Below, one piece after another: positions 18,606 to 28,896 of a stretch of 64,000 nt of DNA; position 1 is the first letter of the stretch, and the number at the start of each line of letters is the position of its first letter. Both the position numbers and the translations under genes were made by a program. Location of the stretch: the NCBI RefSeq assembly GCF_007004645.1, contig NZ_ML660022.1, positions 62,001 to 126,000 of the forward strand, in the 5' to 3' direction. The notes beneath the pieces are model-generated. The model searched no databases and was not told the origin of the DNA. It saw only the letters and a list, made by a program, of their open reading frames with translations. The DNA comes from Aliiroseovarius halocynthiae (GTDB taxonomy: Bacteria > Pseudomonadota > Alphaproteobacteria > Rhodobacterales > Rhodobacteraceae).

Positions 18606-19228
18606 TCTTTTGGGATCTTGACGGCACATTGGTTGACCCCAAGCCAGGCATCACCGGAAGCGTGATCAAAGCACTGACCGACCTGAACCTTCCCGCGCCC
18701 AATTCGGACGATTTGGAATGGGTCATCGGCCCCGCATTATTGTGGAGCTTTGAGAAACTGGGCGCGCCGGACCCCGAGGCCGCGCTGGATGCCTATCGCA
18801 AGCATTACACAGGCGGCGGGATGTATGATTGCTCTGTCTACAAAGGTATTCCACACGTTCTGGAAGCATTGACGGCGCAGTTCCGGATGAGCATTGCCAC
18901 CGCCAAACCCCATGCCTATGCCCGCAAGATCACCGCACATTTTGACTTGGCGCAGTACATGACGCACGAGTTCGGACCGGAATTGGACGGCACCCGAAAT
19001 GACAAAGCCGAACTGCTGGCCTATGCGCTGGACATCACAGGGGACGACCCCGCACGCTGCGTGATGATCGGGGATCGTCACTATGATCTGAAAGCCGCGC
19101 GCGCGAACGGGATGGCCTTCATAACAGCTGGCTGGGGCTATGGCGGGCAGGATGATCTGTCGACTGCAGATGCACACGTAAAAACGCCCAGCGAACTGCC
19201 GGGCGTCATCGCGTCCTTGATCAAGTAA
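18602..19228 (+). CDS. HAD-family hydrolase (phosphoglycolate phosphatase-like)
   Basis: A 208-residue haloacid-dehalogenase-type phosphatase. Motif I is FWDLDGTLVDPKPGI at residue 3, motif II the IATAKP threonine, and motif IV MIGDRHYDLKAARANGM. The helical cap between residues 15 and 85 is the C1 type shared with Gph/PgmB. Likely acts on a small phosphorylated metabolite in the cytoplasm; substrate not predictable. It is translationally coupled to the upstream hypothetical gene. Confidence 0.83.
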   Translation: MIFWDLDGTLVDPKPGITGSVIKALTDLNLPAPNSDDLEWVIGPALLWSFEKLGAPDPEAALDAYRKHYTGGGMYDCSVYKGIPHVLEALTAQFRMSIATAKPHAYARKITAHFDLAQYMTHEFGPELDGTRNDKAELLAYALDITGDDPARCVMIGDRHYDLKAARANGMAFITAGWGYGGQDDLSTADAHVKTPSELPGVIASLIK

Positions 19229-19232
19229 GGCC

Positions 19233-19814
19233 CTATGGCATCACGACGGTGATGAAGCTGTCCGGCACCGAAGGGTCCTGCATCAGAAGCTTGTCCAGCG
19301 GAACGGTAAGAGATGCCTTCCGACCGTTCATGTCTTTCTCGCCGTTGGTTTCAACAATATTGCCCACGATCTCCATCTGGAGGCGTCTGCCGATAAAGGA
19401 TTGCTGCAGCATGGCGATCATCGCGGGATCCAAGCCGCCTTCGGAAACCTGACGCTTCAACGCCCCCAGATCCATCGACACGCGAATGTTTCCGTCGGCA
19501 AGACGCTCAATCTGGGCCGTTTCGTCAGGCGCCATCCCGTCCGATTTCTCTTTAACTTTTTCAAGCTCGGCAATCATCTCGTCAATTGTGCCCGTTTCCT
19601 CGACCGAACAGATGTACCCGCCGTCATCAAGCTTCTCGCCGATGCCATCTTCACACAGATTCTCGCCGCTGGACGCCGCCATCTGATAGGCCTCGGGCGC
19701 CATCCTAATCACCGAAGCGACCGTCGCATTGTCGCCCTCAACCTTCAGGGTCAACTCGGCGTCGATACATGCCGACAAGGGCAACAGGCAAAGAAGGAAC
19801 AGGATTTTACGCAT
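19233..19814 (-). CDS. Predicted lipoprotein
   Basis: A 193-residue protein with a lipoprotein signal (MRKILFLLCLLPLSAC, lipobox LSAC with C16). The mature domain begins IDAELTLKVEGDNATV, resembling the start of LppM-type lipoprotein domains, but the match is only by eye. Two further cysteines (ENLCEDG and GYICSVE) may form a disulfide. It converges with the HAD gene (4-base gap) and is divergent from dapE. Function unknown. Confidence 0.7.
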   Translation of the reverse strand: MRKILFLLCLLPLSACIDAELTLKVEGDNATVASVIRMAPEAYQMAASSGENLCEDGIGEKLDDGGYICSVEETGTIDEMIAELEKVKEKSDGMAPDETAQIERLADGNIRVSMDLGALKRQVSEGGLDPAMIAMLQQSFIGRRLQMEIVGNIVETNGEKDMNGRKASLTVPLDKLLMQDPSVPDSFITVVMP

Positions 19815-19977
19815 TGGGCGCTCCGATCAAAATTTGAAATTTGCGCGAAGGTTAGCGGGCAGATGCGCCATGGTCCAGTATTGGCGAACGTATTAACGCG
19901 ATGCGCAGGCTTTCGCAGCCTGCATTCATTTGCACCGCCTGCCCCACCTGATACAGAGGTGGGGAATGGAGAGTTTT

Positions 19978-21135
19978 ATGACAGATACCACCCCTGCCTC
20001 TATTGACCCGATTGCACTGACCCAGAAGCTGGTGCGCTGCGCATCTGTGACACCGGATGAAGGCGGGGCGCTGACTTTGCTTGAGGGTCTGTTGACCGAC
20101 GCCGGGTTCGCCTGCACGCGTGTCGATCGGGGCAACGTGTCGAACCTTTACGCCCGCTGGGGGTCAAAGAACGCACGCACGCTGGGTTTCAATGGGCATA
20201 CAGACGTGGTGCCTGTGGGAGATGTAGAGGCCTGGAGCGTCGACCCCTTCGGCGCCGAGATCCGCGATGGGTACCTTTACGGCCGGGGCGCGACAGACAT
20301 GAAATCAGGCGTGGCCGCATGGGTTGCCGCCGCCGTGGATTTCACCCGCAACGCGCCCCACGATGCGTCGCTTGTCATCGCCATCACCGGGGACGAAGAA
20401 GGCCCCGCCACAGACGGCACCGTCGCGATCCTTGACTGGATGACAGCAAATGGCGAGCAGATGACCGATTGCGTCGTCGGCGAACCCACCTGCCCCAATG
20501 ACATGGGCGAGATGATGAAGATCGGGCGGCGCGGGTCCATGACTGCCTATTTCACTGCACGCGGCGTGCAAGGGCACGCAGCTTACCCGCATCGTGCTCT
20601 GAACCCCGTGCCTGCATTGGCCCGCCTGATGGCAGACCTTGCGGCGCATGAGCTGGATCGGGGCACCGACCATTTTGACGCCTCAACGCTGGCCGTGACG
20701 ACGATCGACACGGGTAACCCGGCCACCAACGTGATCCCCGCCGAAAGCCGCGCCACGGTGAATATCCGCTTCAACGACGCCCATAGCTCGGACAGCATCA
20801 CCACTTGGCTGCGAGCCGAAGCCGAGCGCATTGGCAAGGACACGGGCGTGGATATTGAAATGACGGTAAGCGTCTCGGGCGAAAGCTTCGTGACGCCCCC
20901 CGGCCCGTTGTCAGACCTGATCGCAAACGCGGTGCAGGCCGAAACCGGGCGAGTGCCCGAGGCATCCACATCTGGCGGCACCTCGGACGCGCGCTTTGTC
21001 CAGCATCATTGCCCGGTGGTCGAGTTTGGCCTTGTCGGCAAAACCATGCACGCGGTGGACGAACGGGTCGAGGTTGCCCTGATCCCGCAGCTCAAATCCA
21101 TCTACAGCCGCATCATTCAGGATTACTTCGCATGA
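19978..21135 (+). CDS. dapE: Succinyl-diaminopimelate desuccinylase
   Basis: Hydrolyses N-succinyl-L,L-diaminopimelate in lysine and peptidoglycan precursor synthesis. The 385-residue M20-family zinc enzyme shows [10 protein letters not shown] (metal His and catalytic Asp), RGATDMKSG (bridging Asp), [11 protein letters not shown] (catalytic Glu-Glu) and, near the end, a metal-ligand histidine in GKTMHAVDE. The dimerisation domain sits in the middle ([15 protein letters not shown]). The start at 19978 follows GGAGAG; an upstream ATG in frame is poorer. It overlaps rnr by four bases. Confidence 0.95.
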   Translation: MTDTTPASIDPIALTQKLVRCASVTPDEGGALTLLEGLLTDAGFACTRVDRGNVSNLYARWGSKNARTLGFNGHTDVVPVGDVEAWSVDPFGAEIRDGYLYGRGATDMKSGVAAWVAAAVDFTRNAPHDASLVIAITGDEEGPATDGTVAILDWMTANGEQMTDCVVGEPTCPNDMGEMMKIGRRGSMTAYFTARGVQGHAAYPHRALNPVPALARLMADLAAHELDRGTDHFDASTLAVTTIDTGNPATNVIPAESRATVNIRFNDAHSSDSITTWLRAEAERIGKDTGVDIEMTVSVSGESFVTPPGPLSDLIANAVQAETGRVPEASTSGGTSDARFVQHHCPVVEFGLVGKTMHAVDERVEVALIPQLKSIYSRIIQDYFA

Positions 21136-23387
21136 GCAAACTGCCCACCAAGAAAGATATTCTGGATTGGATTTCGGAAAATCCCACAATGACCGCCAAG
21201 CGCGACATCGCGCGGGCGTTTGGCATTCGTGGCGCGGCCCGGATTGATCTGAAACGGATCCTGAAAGAGCTTGAGGCCGAAGGTCATCTGCAAAAACGCA
21301 AGAAGACCTATCGCGATGCAGATAAACTGCCGCCCGTGTCCGTGTTGCGGATCGAAGGACCGGATGCGGACGGCGATCTGTTTGCCTATCCCACCGAATG
21401 GACAGGCGAAGGTGCCGCCCCGCGCGTGCTTCTGGTGGCGAAGGGCGGCGACCCCGCACTGGCGCAAGGCGAGCGCATCCTCGCCCGCCTGACCGAGGTG
21501 AAGGGCGACGGGCACGCTTACGAGGGTCGCCTGATCCGCCGCATCGGCACCAACCCCCAACGCATTCTGGGCATCTTCCGCAAAGGATCCGAGGGCGGAC
21601 GGATCGTGCCCATCGACAAGGGCGCCGACAAAGAATGGCGCGTCGATTCCGGCGCAGATGAGGGCGCGAAAGATGGCGAGTTGGTCGAGGCGCAGCAATC
21701 CGGGCCGAAATCCCGCATGGGCCTGCCCCGCGCCCGCATTGTGGCGCGTCTGGGCGACCCGACCGCGCCCAAAGCGGTCAGCCTGATCGCCATCCACCAG
21801 CATGGCATCCCTGATGCCTTCCCTGACAAAGTGATCGCCGAAGCTGACGCCCAAAAACCTGCGGGCCTGAAGAACCGCGAAGACCTACGCAATCTTCCTT
21901 TGGTGACCATCGACCCGGCCGATGCGCGAGACCACGATGACGCGGTCTATGCGCATGCGGATGACAACGACAAGAACCCCGGCGGCCATGTCGTCTGGGT
22001 CGCGATTGCCGATGTCGCGCACTATGTCACGCCCGGCTCGGCGCTGGATGTCGAGGCCCGCAAGCGTGGCAATTCCAGCTATTTCCCCGACCGCGTGGTG
22101 CCAATGCTGCCCGACCGCCTGTCCGGCGATCTGTGCAGTCTTCACGAAGGCGTCCCGCGCGCCTGTCTGGCGGTTCGTATGGTGCTGGACGCGCAGGGAC
22201 AAAAGATCAGCCACAGCTTCATTCGCGGGCTGATGAAATCCCACGCGTCGCTGAATTATGCCGAGGTGCAGGCTGCCCAAGACGGTGCGCCCAACGACAA
22301 GTGCGCGCCTTTGATGGACGAAGTGATCACCCCGCTTTACGCCGCCTATCGCGCGGCCAAACTGGGACGCGAGGCACGCCAACCGCTGGATCTGGACTTG
22401 CCTGAACGTAAGATCATTCTGGGCGAGGATGGCAAGGTTGCCTCGATCGCTTTTGCCGAACGGTTCGACGCGCACAAGCTGATCGAAGAGTTCATGATTC
22501 TGGCCAATGTCGCCGCCGCAGAAGAGCTGATGCGCCTGCAACGCCCGCTTCTGTTCCGCGTGCATGAAGAACCCAGCCCCGAGAAGCTGGAAGCCCTGCG
22601 CGAGGTCGCACAGGCATCCGGCTTTACGCTGGCCAAAGGGCAGGTTCTGCAAACCCGCCACTTGAACCACCTTCTGGCACAAGCTGAAGGCACCGAGTTT
22701 GACGAGCTGGTCAACATCTCGACCCTGCGCTCGATGACGCAGGCCTATTATTACCCGCAGAATTTCGGGCATTTTGGGCTGTCGCTGAAATCTTACGCGC
22801 ATTTCACGTCGCCCATCAGACGCTATTCCGACCTGATCGTGCACCGTGCGCTGGTTTCGGGCCACGGGTGGGGCGATGATGGGCTGACACCGCAGGATGT
22901 CGAAACGCTGGAAGCCACCGCCAAGCATATCTCGGAAACCGAGCGGCGTTCGATGCTGGCGGAACGCGACACAACCGACCGCTATCTTGCGGCCTATCTG
23001 TCAGAACGAGTTGGCGGCGAATTCACCGGCCGGATTTCGGGCATTGCCCGCTTCGGCATGTTCGTAAAACTGGACGAAAGCGGGGCGGACGGGCTGGTGC
23101 CCCTCAGCACGCTGGGCAACGAGTATTTCCGCTTCAATGCCGATGATCAGACCCTGACCGGCGAACGCTCGAACTTAACACTTGGGCTGGGGCAACGTGT
23201 GGTCGTGCGCCTGACCGAGGCGATCCCAACCACCGGCGGCCTTGCGTTGGAGTTGTTAGAGGTTGAGGGCCGGAAATTGCCCCGCGTATCTGCCCGCAAA
23301 GGGGGGAAATCTGGCCGCCGAAAACCCATGACCGACGCGAAGCGTAGCGCCAAAATCAAGCGAAAGGTGAAACGGTCCCGGCGCTGA
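21132..23387 (+). CDS. rnr: Ribonuclease R
   Basis: Processive 3'-5' exoribonuclease that can degrade structured RNA. The 751-residue product has an N-terminal winged-helix region, cold-shock-like domains, and the RNB catalytic domain with the metal-binding motif [13 protein letters not shown] (about residue 260). The motif [12 protein letters not shown] follows. A C-terminal S1 domain ([19 protein letters not shown]) and a strongly basic tail typical of RNase R complete it. The start ATGA overlaps the dapE stop, indicating translational coupling. The family's usual length fits. Confidence 0.95.
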   Translation: MSKLPTKKDILDWISENPTMTAKRDIARAFGIRGAARIDLKRILKELEAEGHLQKRKKTYRDADKLPPVSVLRIEGPDADGDLFAYPTEWTGEGAAPRVLLVAKGGDPALAQGERILARLTEVKGDGHAYEGRLIRRIGTNPQRILGIFRKGSEGGRIVPIDKGADKEWRVDSGADEGAKDGELVEAQQSGPKSRMGLPRARIVARLGDPTAPKAVSLIAIHQHGIPDAFPDKVIAEADAQKPAGLKNREDLRNLPLVTIDPADARDHDDAVYAHADDNDKNPGGHVVWVAIADVAHYVTPGSALDVEARKRGNSSYFPDRVVPMLPDRLSGDLCSLHEGVPRACLAVRMVLDAQGQKISHSFIRGLMKSHASLNYAEVQAAQDGAPNDKCAPLMDEVITPLYAAYRAAKLGREARQPLDLDLPERKIILGEDGKVASIAFAERFDAHKLIEEFMILANVAAAEELMRLQRPLLFRVHEEPSPEKLEALREVAQASGFTLAKGQVLQTRHLNHLLAQAEGTEFDELVNISTLRSMTQAYYYPQNFGHFGLSLKSYAHFTSPIRRYSDLIVHRALVSGHGWGDDGLTPQDVETLEATAKHISETERRSMLAERDTTDRYLAAYLSERVGGEFTGRISGIARFGMFVKLDESGADGLVPLSTLGNEYFRFNADDQTLTGERSNLTLGLGQRVVVRLTEAIPTTGGLALELLEVEGRKLPRVSARKGGKSGRRKPMTDAKRSAKIKRKVKRSRR

Positions 23388-23414
23388 TGCCGGTTAGGGG
23401 ATACGAGGTCGGTT

Positions 23415-24566
23415 GTGACGCAAACACATGTGAACGCAGGCGCAGGATTTGATCAGTGGCTTGACGGCTATATCGAACGCGCCTCGAAAAACGGCGTCAC
23501 GCGCGAGCTGTTACAGCAGGCCATGCCCTTTCTGGTGCCTGAACCAGGCATTCACGAAAAGCAGTCAAATCAATCCGAATTTGCGCTGAACATCACCCAA
23601 TATCTGGACCGGGTTGTCACGCTTGATCGCGTCAGCAAGGGCCGTGCGAAATTCCGCGATCAACGCAAGATCCTGAACGAGATCGCCGGGACCTATCGCG
23701 TGGACCCTCAGGTCCTGTTGGCCATTTGGGGTGTTGAAACCGACTATGGCCGTGTGCGCGGCGCCTATTCCGTCCTGACAGCTTTGGCCAATCTTGCCCA
23801 TGACGGACACCGGGCCGCGTTCTTTGAGGACGAGCTGTCTGCGGCGTTGTCGATCATTGAAAACCGCCACGCACGTGCCGAGGATTTGGTGGGTTCATGG
23901 GCAGGCGCAATGGGGCATGGGCAATTCATACCTACAAGCTTTCTGAAATTCGCCGTCGATCACGACAAGGACGGGAAATGCGATATCTGGTCGAATGATC
24001 CGATCGATGGATTGGCCTCGATCGCAAATTACCTGACCCAGCATGACTGGCGCGAAAGCCAACCTTGGGGGATTGAGGCCCAGCTGCCCGATGACTTCGA
24101 TTTCAGCATGACCGGGCCAGAGCAACGGATGCGTATCGCCGACTTGAACGCGATGGGCGTGCGCAGTGCGGATGACAGCAACCTTCCAGATTATGGTGCG
24201 GCATCTGTGCTGTGCCCATCAGGGGCAACCGGTCCGGCCTTCGTGGTGAACCACAATTTCCACGTCATTCTGACCTATAACCGCGCCGAGGCATATGGCA
24301 TTGCAGTTGGGCATCTGTCGGATCGTCTAGCCGGTTTGCGGGCCAAGGTTTCGCGCTGCCCGGACGGCTTAACGCCGCTAACCCGCAATCAGATGTCCGA
24401 GTTTCAGACCCTGTTGACCAAGGCCGGGTTTGACACGCAAGGGGCCGATGGCTTCACCGGCCCCAACACGCGCAAAGCGCTGCGGGCGTATCAAAATGAC
24501 GCTGGGCTTGTACCAGACGGCTTTGCGACAGCCGCCTTGCTGGACGGTTTGCGCCAAAGCGTCTGA
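23415..24566 (+). CDS. MltB-type lytic murein transglycosylase without visible signal peptide
   Basis: A 383-residue protein of the lytic transglycosylase family 3 type, which cleaves peptidoglycan strands to 1,6-anhydromuropeptides. The catalytic glutamate is E108 in WGVETDYGR. MGHGQFIPTSF and the following ANYLTQHDW block are family motifs. A peptidoglycan-binding-1 domain closes the protein (about residues 320-380, GADGFTGPNTRKALRAYQ). The GTG start follows GAGGT. The frame upstream meets the rnr stop, so no signal peptide can be added by moving the start, which is unusual for this periplasmic family. Confidence 0.88.
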   Translation: MTQTHVNAGAGFDQWLDGYIERASKNGVTRELLQQAMPFLVPEPGIHEKQSNQSEFALNITQYLDRVVTLDRVSKGRAKFRDQRKILNEIAGTYRVDPQVLLAIWGVETDYGRVRGAYSVLTALANLAHDGHRAAFFEDELSAALSIIENRHARAEDLVGSWAGAMGHGQFIPTSFLKFAVDHDKDGKCDIWSNDPIDGLASIANYLTQHDWRESQPWGIEAQLPDDFDFSMTGPEQRMRIADLNAMGVRSADDSNLPDYGAASVLCPSGATGPAFVVNHNFHVILTYNRAEAYGIAVGHLSDRLAGLRAKVSRCPDGLTPLTRNQMSEFQTLLTKAGFDTQGADGFTGPNTRKALRAYQNDAGLVPDGFATAALLDGLRQSV

Positions 24567-24574
24567 GCTGCGCG

Positions 24575-25522
24575 TTATTCGAACTCCATCTCAGCATAAA
24601 CTTGGCCTGCATTCTTGGTGGCCAGCTCTTCAAACGTGTCGTGATGGGCAAAGGGCGACTGATCGACATAATAGGCTTCATCCAACGTGCCGCCATCCTC
24701 GAGAAGCTTGCCGACCTGACCCCGCAGGTGCTTGAGATAGCCAATCGTGTGATCTTCCACTTGCGCCATGTTGGTCGGATAACCGTGGCCGGGAATGACG
24801 TAAGTCGCATTGATCGGCGCAAAGACGGTTTCCCAAGTCTCGATCCAACAGCTGGTGCAGGTGTCTTCAAAGATCGGCGGGATACGATTGTGGAAGGCCA
24901 TGTCGCCCGCGATCATCAGGCTGTCTTCGGGCAGCCAAACCTGAATATCGCCCGGGCTGTGGGCGGGGCCGGAATAGAGGACTTCGATGGTTTTGTTGCC
25001 CATCGTGATGGCTTCTTTTTCGTCAAAGGTGCGGGTCGGGCCCATTGGTTCGGTGCCTTCCCAGTTCTCTTGCGCATAGCGCTTCATGCCTTCAAACAGT
25101 TGACCGGCATATTCCTCGAACTCATGGGCGGCATCCACATGTGCCAGAACCTCGACGCCCTGACCGATCCAATAGTTGTTGCCCAGCATCGCGTGGCCTT
25201 GCCCGTTTTCGTTGATCACAAGCTTGACGGGCTGATCGGTGATGTCCTTGATTTCCGCATGTAGAGCTTCGGCCAGCTTATAGTTCGCGCCCGCATTGAC
25301 CACGATCACACCGTCCCCCGTTACGATGAATGACAGGTTGTTGTTGTGACCCGCATTTTCATAGGTCGGAGGAGCAGTCGCCCCGATCGCGGACCAGACA
25401 TCCGGGATGACCTCAACCGGTTTTTCGTAAAGAACCGAGCCGGGATACTGGTCGGCGATGTCCTCGTCTGCGAAGGCGGGCAACGCGAGGCAGGTCAGGA
25501 TGGCGGTCGAGATGCGAAACAT
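24575..25522 (-). CDS. Exported metallo-beta-lactamase-fold protein with degenerate metal motif
   Basis: A 315-residue protein with signal peptide (MFRISTAILTCLALPAFA). Its fold follows the MBL superfamily: VNAGANYKLAEAL, PAHSPGDIQVW, IAGDMAF and VIPGHGYPT blocks are in order. The usual HxHxDH zinc motif is replaced by INENGQGHAMLGN, keeping only the last histidine. It could be an MBL-fold hydrolase with altered metal binding or a binding protein. It converges with the transglycosylase gene. The next gene on this strand, rpe, lies beyond a repeat element. Confidence 0.72.
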   Translation of the reverse strand: MFRISTAILTCLALPAFADEDIADQYPGSVLYEKPVEVIPDVWSAIGATAPPTYENAGHNNNLSFIVTGDGVIVVNAGANYKLAEALHAEIKDITDQPVKLVINENGQGHAMLGNNYWIGQGVEVLAHVDAAHEFEEYAGQLFEGMKRYAQENWEGTEPMGPTRTFDEKEAITMGNKTIEVLYSGPAHSPGDIQVWLPEDSLMIAGDMAFHNRIPPIFEDTCTSCWIETWETVFAPINATYVIPGHGYPTNMAQVEDHTIGYLKHLRGQVGKLLEDGGTLDEAYYVDQSPFAHHDTFEELATKNAGQVYAEMEFE

Positions 25523-25616
25523 GGGGGTCCTCCGATACGTATTCGCATCAGATTGTCACATTCGCATGTGTTGATCTAGAGGAAAGCGTAGGGTCCCGCC
25601 CGTCTATACGGGTGGG

Positions 25617-25695
25617 GGTGGCTCACGGCGTGAGCCTGAGGGGCGCTGCCCCTCGCGCGATGCGCTCACCCCGGGATATTTGAAACAAGAAAAAG
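25617..25695 (+). repeat. Dispersed palindromic repeat, copy 2
   Basis: Reverse-complementary match of the element at 9091-9183: stems GGCTCACGGCGTGAGCC and AGGGGCGCTGCCCCT, then CACCCCGGGATATTTGAAAC and an A-rich end. It lies directly 3' of rpe (minus strand), the same relation copy 1 has to the TauE/SafE gene. A separate short hairpin (CCCGCCCG / CGGGTGGG) precedes it at about 25595-25616. Confidence 0.75.
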
Positions 25696-25698
25696 TGG

Positions 25699-26391
25699 TC
25701 AGCCTTGTGCTGCTTCGGCAGCGGCACGGATGGCGCGAATATTGTCGCCATAGATTTCGGGCTTGTCGACCGAACCACCTTTGAAGACCGCCGAGCCTGC
25801 GACGAAGCAGTCAGCCCCGGCAGCGACCAACGGGCCCACTGTGGAGGGGTCGACGCCGCCATCGACCTGGATGTGGATCTGACGATCTCCGATCATTTCA
25901 CGCACCTGGCGCACCTTGTCGACCGAGGAAGGAATGAATTTCTGCCCGCCGAAGCCGGGGTTCACGCTCATCACCAGCACCATGTCGCAGAGCGGCAGCA
26001 AGTGTTCGATCACCGATGCGGGCGTGCCCGGGTTCAGGCTGATGCCCGCCTTGGCGCCGGTGGCCTTGATGGCTTGCAAGGTACGATGCGGGTGGGGCCC
26101 GGCTTCGTAATGCGCAACGATCATATCGGCGCCTGCTTCTGCGTAAGCTTCAATATACGGGTCCACCGGCGCGATCATCAGGTGCACGTCCATGAAGGTT
26201 TTCACATGCGGGCGGAAGGCTTTCACGGCGGGCGGGCCGAAGGTCAGGTTCGGTACGAAATGGCCGTCCATCACGTCCACGTGCACCCAATCTGCGCCCT
26301 GCGCTTCGATGGCTTGGATTTCCTGACCAAAATTGGCGAAATCAGCGGACAGGATCGACGGGGCGATCTTGATGGAACGGTCAAAGGACAT
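25699..26391 (-). CDS. rpe: Ribulose-phosphate 3-epimerase
   Basis: Interconverts ribulose 5-phosphate and xylulose 5-phosphate in the pentose phosphate and Calvin pathways. The 230-residue TIM barrel shows [33 protein letters not shown], the DVHLM and ALNPGTP-like (SLNPGTP) blocks, [14 protein letters not shown] and QVDGGV with the late GSAVFKG phosphate site. All catalytic histidines and aspartates are present. The repeat element follows its stop. Confidence 0.96.
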   Translation of the reverse strand: MSFDRSIKIAPSILSADFANFGQEIQAIEAQGADWVHVDVMDGHFVPNLTFGPPAVKAFRPHVKTFMDVHLMIAPVDPYIEAYAEAGADMIVAHYEAGPHPHRTLQAIKATGAKAGISLNPGTPASVIEHLLPLCDMVLVMSVNPGFGGQKFIPSSVDKVRQVREMIGDRQIHIQVDGGVDPSTVGPLVAAGADCFVAGSAVFKGGSVDKPEIYGDNIRAIRAAAEAAQG

Positions 26392-26469
26392 TGGGGTCTC
26401 CGGGCAGCATGGATTTGCCGCCCTTATAGAGGGTTTCGCGGGTTTGCGAAGGGAGATTCGCGCCCTAAC

Positions 26470-26973
26470 TTAGCGCCGGGGCAAATCTGGGTCGCAGCGC
26501 TTGCCATTCAGGCAGGCTGTGACTTTGAACAGGGTGGCCCGGTCGGGATCTTGGAAGGCAAACCCGCCGCAGGGGTTGGTTTCCAGCAGATAGTGGTCAC
26601 CGTCCTTCTTCAGATAGGCAAGATATTTTGCCCCACTGGTCAGCCCTGAACACCACGGCCCATAGCATTGCACATTGATGTCGATGCCGCGCATGAACTG
26701 CGCAGTGAACCCGTTGCGCGTCAGGCTTTTGCCCTCGATCCGACCGGTCAGGTGATTGTCCGGTTTGACGTCTTCCTGATGCTGCCAATCCACCTTGGGA
26801 AGTTTGCTTTCGTCGAATTGCAATGTGCCGTGGACCACAACATAATCGTCATCTGACTTGGCTGCATCATTATAGGCCGCGATGGCATTATAGGGCATGC
26901 AGGACAGCGCCGAGGCTGTGGTTGGCGTAACCGACAAACCCGCAAGGCAGATGGCGGTGAAAAGAGAACGCAT
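26470..26973 (-). CDS. Exported hypothetical protein
   Basis: A 167-residue secreted protein: signal peptide [15 protein letters not shown]...ASA, then a mature domain with about five cysteines (LSCMPY, NVQCYGPWCSG, TNPCGGF, TACLNG, KRCDP). It may therefore be disulfide-rich. No family recognised. The ATG overlaps the rppH stop (TGATG), and a GTG directly before it is an alternative start. It is the last gene of the rsfS-to-rppH run. Confidence 0.7.
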   Translation of the reverse strand: MRSLFTAICLAGLSVTPTTASALSCMPYNAIAAYNDAAKSDDDYVVVHGTLQFDESKLPKVDWQHQEDVKPDNHLTGRIEGKSLTRNGFTAQFMRGIDINVQCYGPWCSGLTSGAKYLAYLKKDGDHYLLETNPCGGFAFQDPDRATLFKVTACLNGKRCDPDLPRR

Positions 26974-27467
26974 CACAGATACTCCTGAAATCCTTCCATC
27001 ACCTTGGCATAGAGGTCACGTTTGAAGGGAACAATGTTTTCGACAACCTGGTTTGTGGCCATCCATTGCCAATTGCTGAATTCAGGATGCTCGGTTTCGA
27101 TGTTCACCTGTGCGTCATCACCATGGAAACGCAAAAGGAACCAACGCTGTTTCTGGCCGCGATACCGACCTTTCCAGATCTTCGGCACAATCTCATGGGG
27201 CAGGTCATAGGGCAACCAATCATCAAGCTCGGCCTCGACAGTGACAAGATCTGACGTGATGCCGGTTTCCTCCCACAACTCGCGCAGGGCCGCATCGCGG
27301 GGGTCTTCGCCGTCGTCGACCCCACCCTGAGGCATCTGCCATGCGGCTTCGGTGCCCAGTTTCGGGGCATCCAGGCGCTGGCCCACGAAGGCTTTGCCGT
27401 CGGCGTTCAGAATCATGATGCCCACACAGGGGCGATAGGGCAGTTTGGAGATCTCGTCAGGTGTCAT
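26973..27467 (-). CDS. rppH: RNA pyrophosphohydrolase
   Basis: Nudix hydrolase of 164 residues that removes pyrophosphate from mRNA 5' ends, triggering decay; in alphaproteobacteria the same family also acts on dinucleoside polyphosphates. The Nudix box is complete: [23 protein letters not shown] in sequence, with its RELWEETG core. The N-terminus [11 protein letters not shown] and WQMPQGG are RppH-specific. The start at 27467 ([12 protein letters not shown]) is preferred over the longer frame. It overlaps the following exported gene by one base. Confidence 0.93.
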   Translation of the reverse strand: MTPDEISKLPYRPCVGIMILNADGKAFVGQRLDAPKLGTEAAWQMPQGGVDDGEDPRDAALRELWEETGITSDLVTVEAELDDWLPYDLPHEIVPKIWKGRYRGQKQRWFLLRFHGDDAQVNIETEHPEFSNWQWMATNQVVENIVPFKRDLYAKVMEGFQEYL

Positions 27468-27510
27468 TGGGGCCTCGTTTTTCTGCGACCCTACCGGGCT
27501 GAGGTGCAAA

Positions 27511-27541
27511 GGAAAAGGGCCACCCGAAGGCGGCCCTTTGT
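27511..27541 (-). terminator. Terminator after ctpA
   Basis: Stem AAAGGGCC / GGCCCTTT with a 10-base loop. Read on the minus strand it is followed by TTTTCCTTT. It separates ctpA from rppH, so rppH may have its own promoter or depend on read-through. Confidence 0.7.
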
Positions 27542-27557
27542 AGTCTGCTTCGGGCGA

Positions 27558-28892
27558 TCATTTCGCCGAGGCGATCGTCGCCAGACCCTTGATCAGATCC
27601 ACGGCGTAGGACAGCTGGAAATCCTCGTCGCGCAGTTCAGCGGCCTGTTCAGCGGCTTCGCGTTCTTCTTCGATCTGGCGCTGTTCGTCTTCCGACAGGC
27701 TGTCATTGTTCAGGCGTCCGCGCAGATCAGCTTCGCTGCGCGCACCGCGGGTGTCTTCTTCCGTTTCCTCGCTTGCGGGTTGGCGCGGGGGCTGTTCAAC
27801 CACGATATCGGGCGAAACGCCAAGCGCCTGAATGGAACGGCCCGACGGTGTGTAATAGCGCGCGGTGGTCAGGCGCATCGCGCCTTCGGATGCCACCGGC
27901 ATCACCGTCTGAACCGACCCCTTACCGAAGCTTTTCGTCCCCACGACGATGGCGCGACGGTGATCTTGCAACGCACCTGCCACGATCTCGGAGGCAGAAG
28001 CCGAGCCGCCGTTGATCAGCACCACCATGGGCTTGCTTTTCGCCAGATCTCCCGTTTCGGCGTTCACACGTTCGCTTTCCTCAGGGTTACGGCCGCGGGT
28101 CGATACGATCTCGCCGCTGTTCAGAAACGCGTCAGACACGGCGATGGCTTGGTTCAGCAAACCGCCGGGGTTGTTGCGCAAATCCAGCACGACACCATCC
28201 ACGTTTTCGAACCCACCCAGCGCTTCGACTTCGCGGGACAGACCTTCAGCCATGTTGGGATAGGTCTGGTCGTTGAAGGTGGTCACACGCAACACAACCG
28301 TATTGCCAACAGTACGTGCCGTGGCAGCGGTCAGTTTGATCGTGTCGCGGATAATCGACACGTCAAAGGGCTCGTCCGCGCCTTCACGCACCACGGTGAT
28401 TATGATCTCGGACCCAACCGGACCGCGCAGCTTGTTCACAGCGTCGTCCAGCGTCAGACCAAGCAGGCTTTCGCCATCCACATGGGTGATATAGTCGCCG
28501 GTCTCCATTCCGGCGTCATCAGCGGGGGTGCCATCCATCGGCGAAACCACGCGCACGAAGCCTTCTTCCTGCGTCACTTCGATGCCCAGACCACCAAAAG
28601 ACCCACGGGTCTGCACGCGCATATCGGCCGCATCCTTGGGCGACAGATAGCTGGAATGCGGATCAAGCGACGACAGCATGCCGTCAATGGCAGCCTCGAT
28701 CAGCTCGCCGGGTTCCACCTCTTCCACATATTGTGCGCGAATGCGTTCGAAGATGTCGCCAAACAGATCCAACTGCTCGTACACTGTTGCGTTTTCGCTG
28801 GCGTCTTGCGCCACAAGCGGACCAGCCACCTGGGTGGTCAGAATGGCGCCTGCCAAGGTTCCGCCCAGCGCGGCCATCACGAGTTTCTTCAT
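27558..28892 (-). CDS. ctpA: Carboxy-terminal processing protease (S41)
   Basis: Periplasmic serine protease of 444 residues. Signal segment at the N-terminus (MKKLVMAALGGTLAGAILTT). A PDZ domain (GLGIEVTQEEGFVRVVSPMDGTPA, around residues 95-180) presents substrates. The S41 core has VLDLRNNPGGLL, the nucleophile in NGGSASASEIVAGAL, and the lysine of GTKSFGKGSVQ. Members degrade or mature envelope proteins, including cell-wall hydrolases. It follows envC by four bases, an arrangement conserved in many alphaproteobacteria. Confidence 0.94.
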   Translation of the reverse strand: MKKLVMAALGGTLAGAILTTQVAGPLVAQDASENATVYEQLDLFGDIFERIRAQYVEEVEPGELIEAAIDGMLSSLDPHSSYLSPKDAADMRVQTRGSFGGLGIEVTQEEGFVRVVSPMDGTPADDAGMETGDYITHVDGESLLGLTLDDAVNKLRGPVGSEIIITVVREGADEPFDVSIIRDTIKLTAATARTVGNTVVLRVTTFNDQTYPNMAEGLSREVEALGGFENVDGVVLDLRNNPGGLLNQAIAVSDAFLNSGEIVSTRGRNPEESERVNAETGDLAKSKPMVVLINGGSASASEIVAGALQDHRRAIVVGTKSFGKGSVQTVMPVASEGAMRLTTARYYTPSGRSIQALGVSPDIVVEQPPRQPASEETEEDTRGARSEADLRGRLNNDSLSEDEQRQIEEEREAAEQAAELRDEDFQLSYAVDLIKGLATIASAK

Positions 28893-28896
28893 ACCA

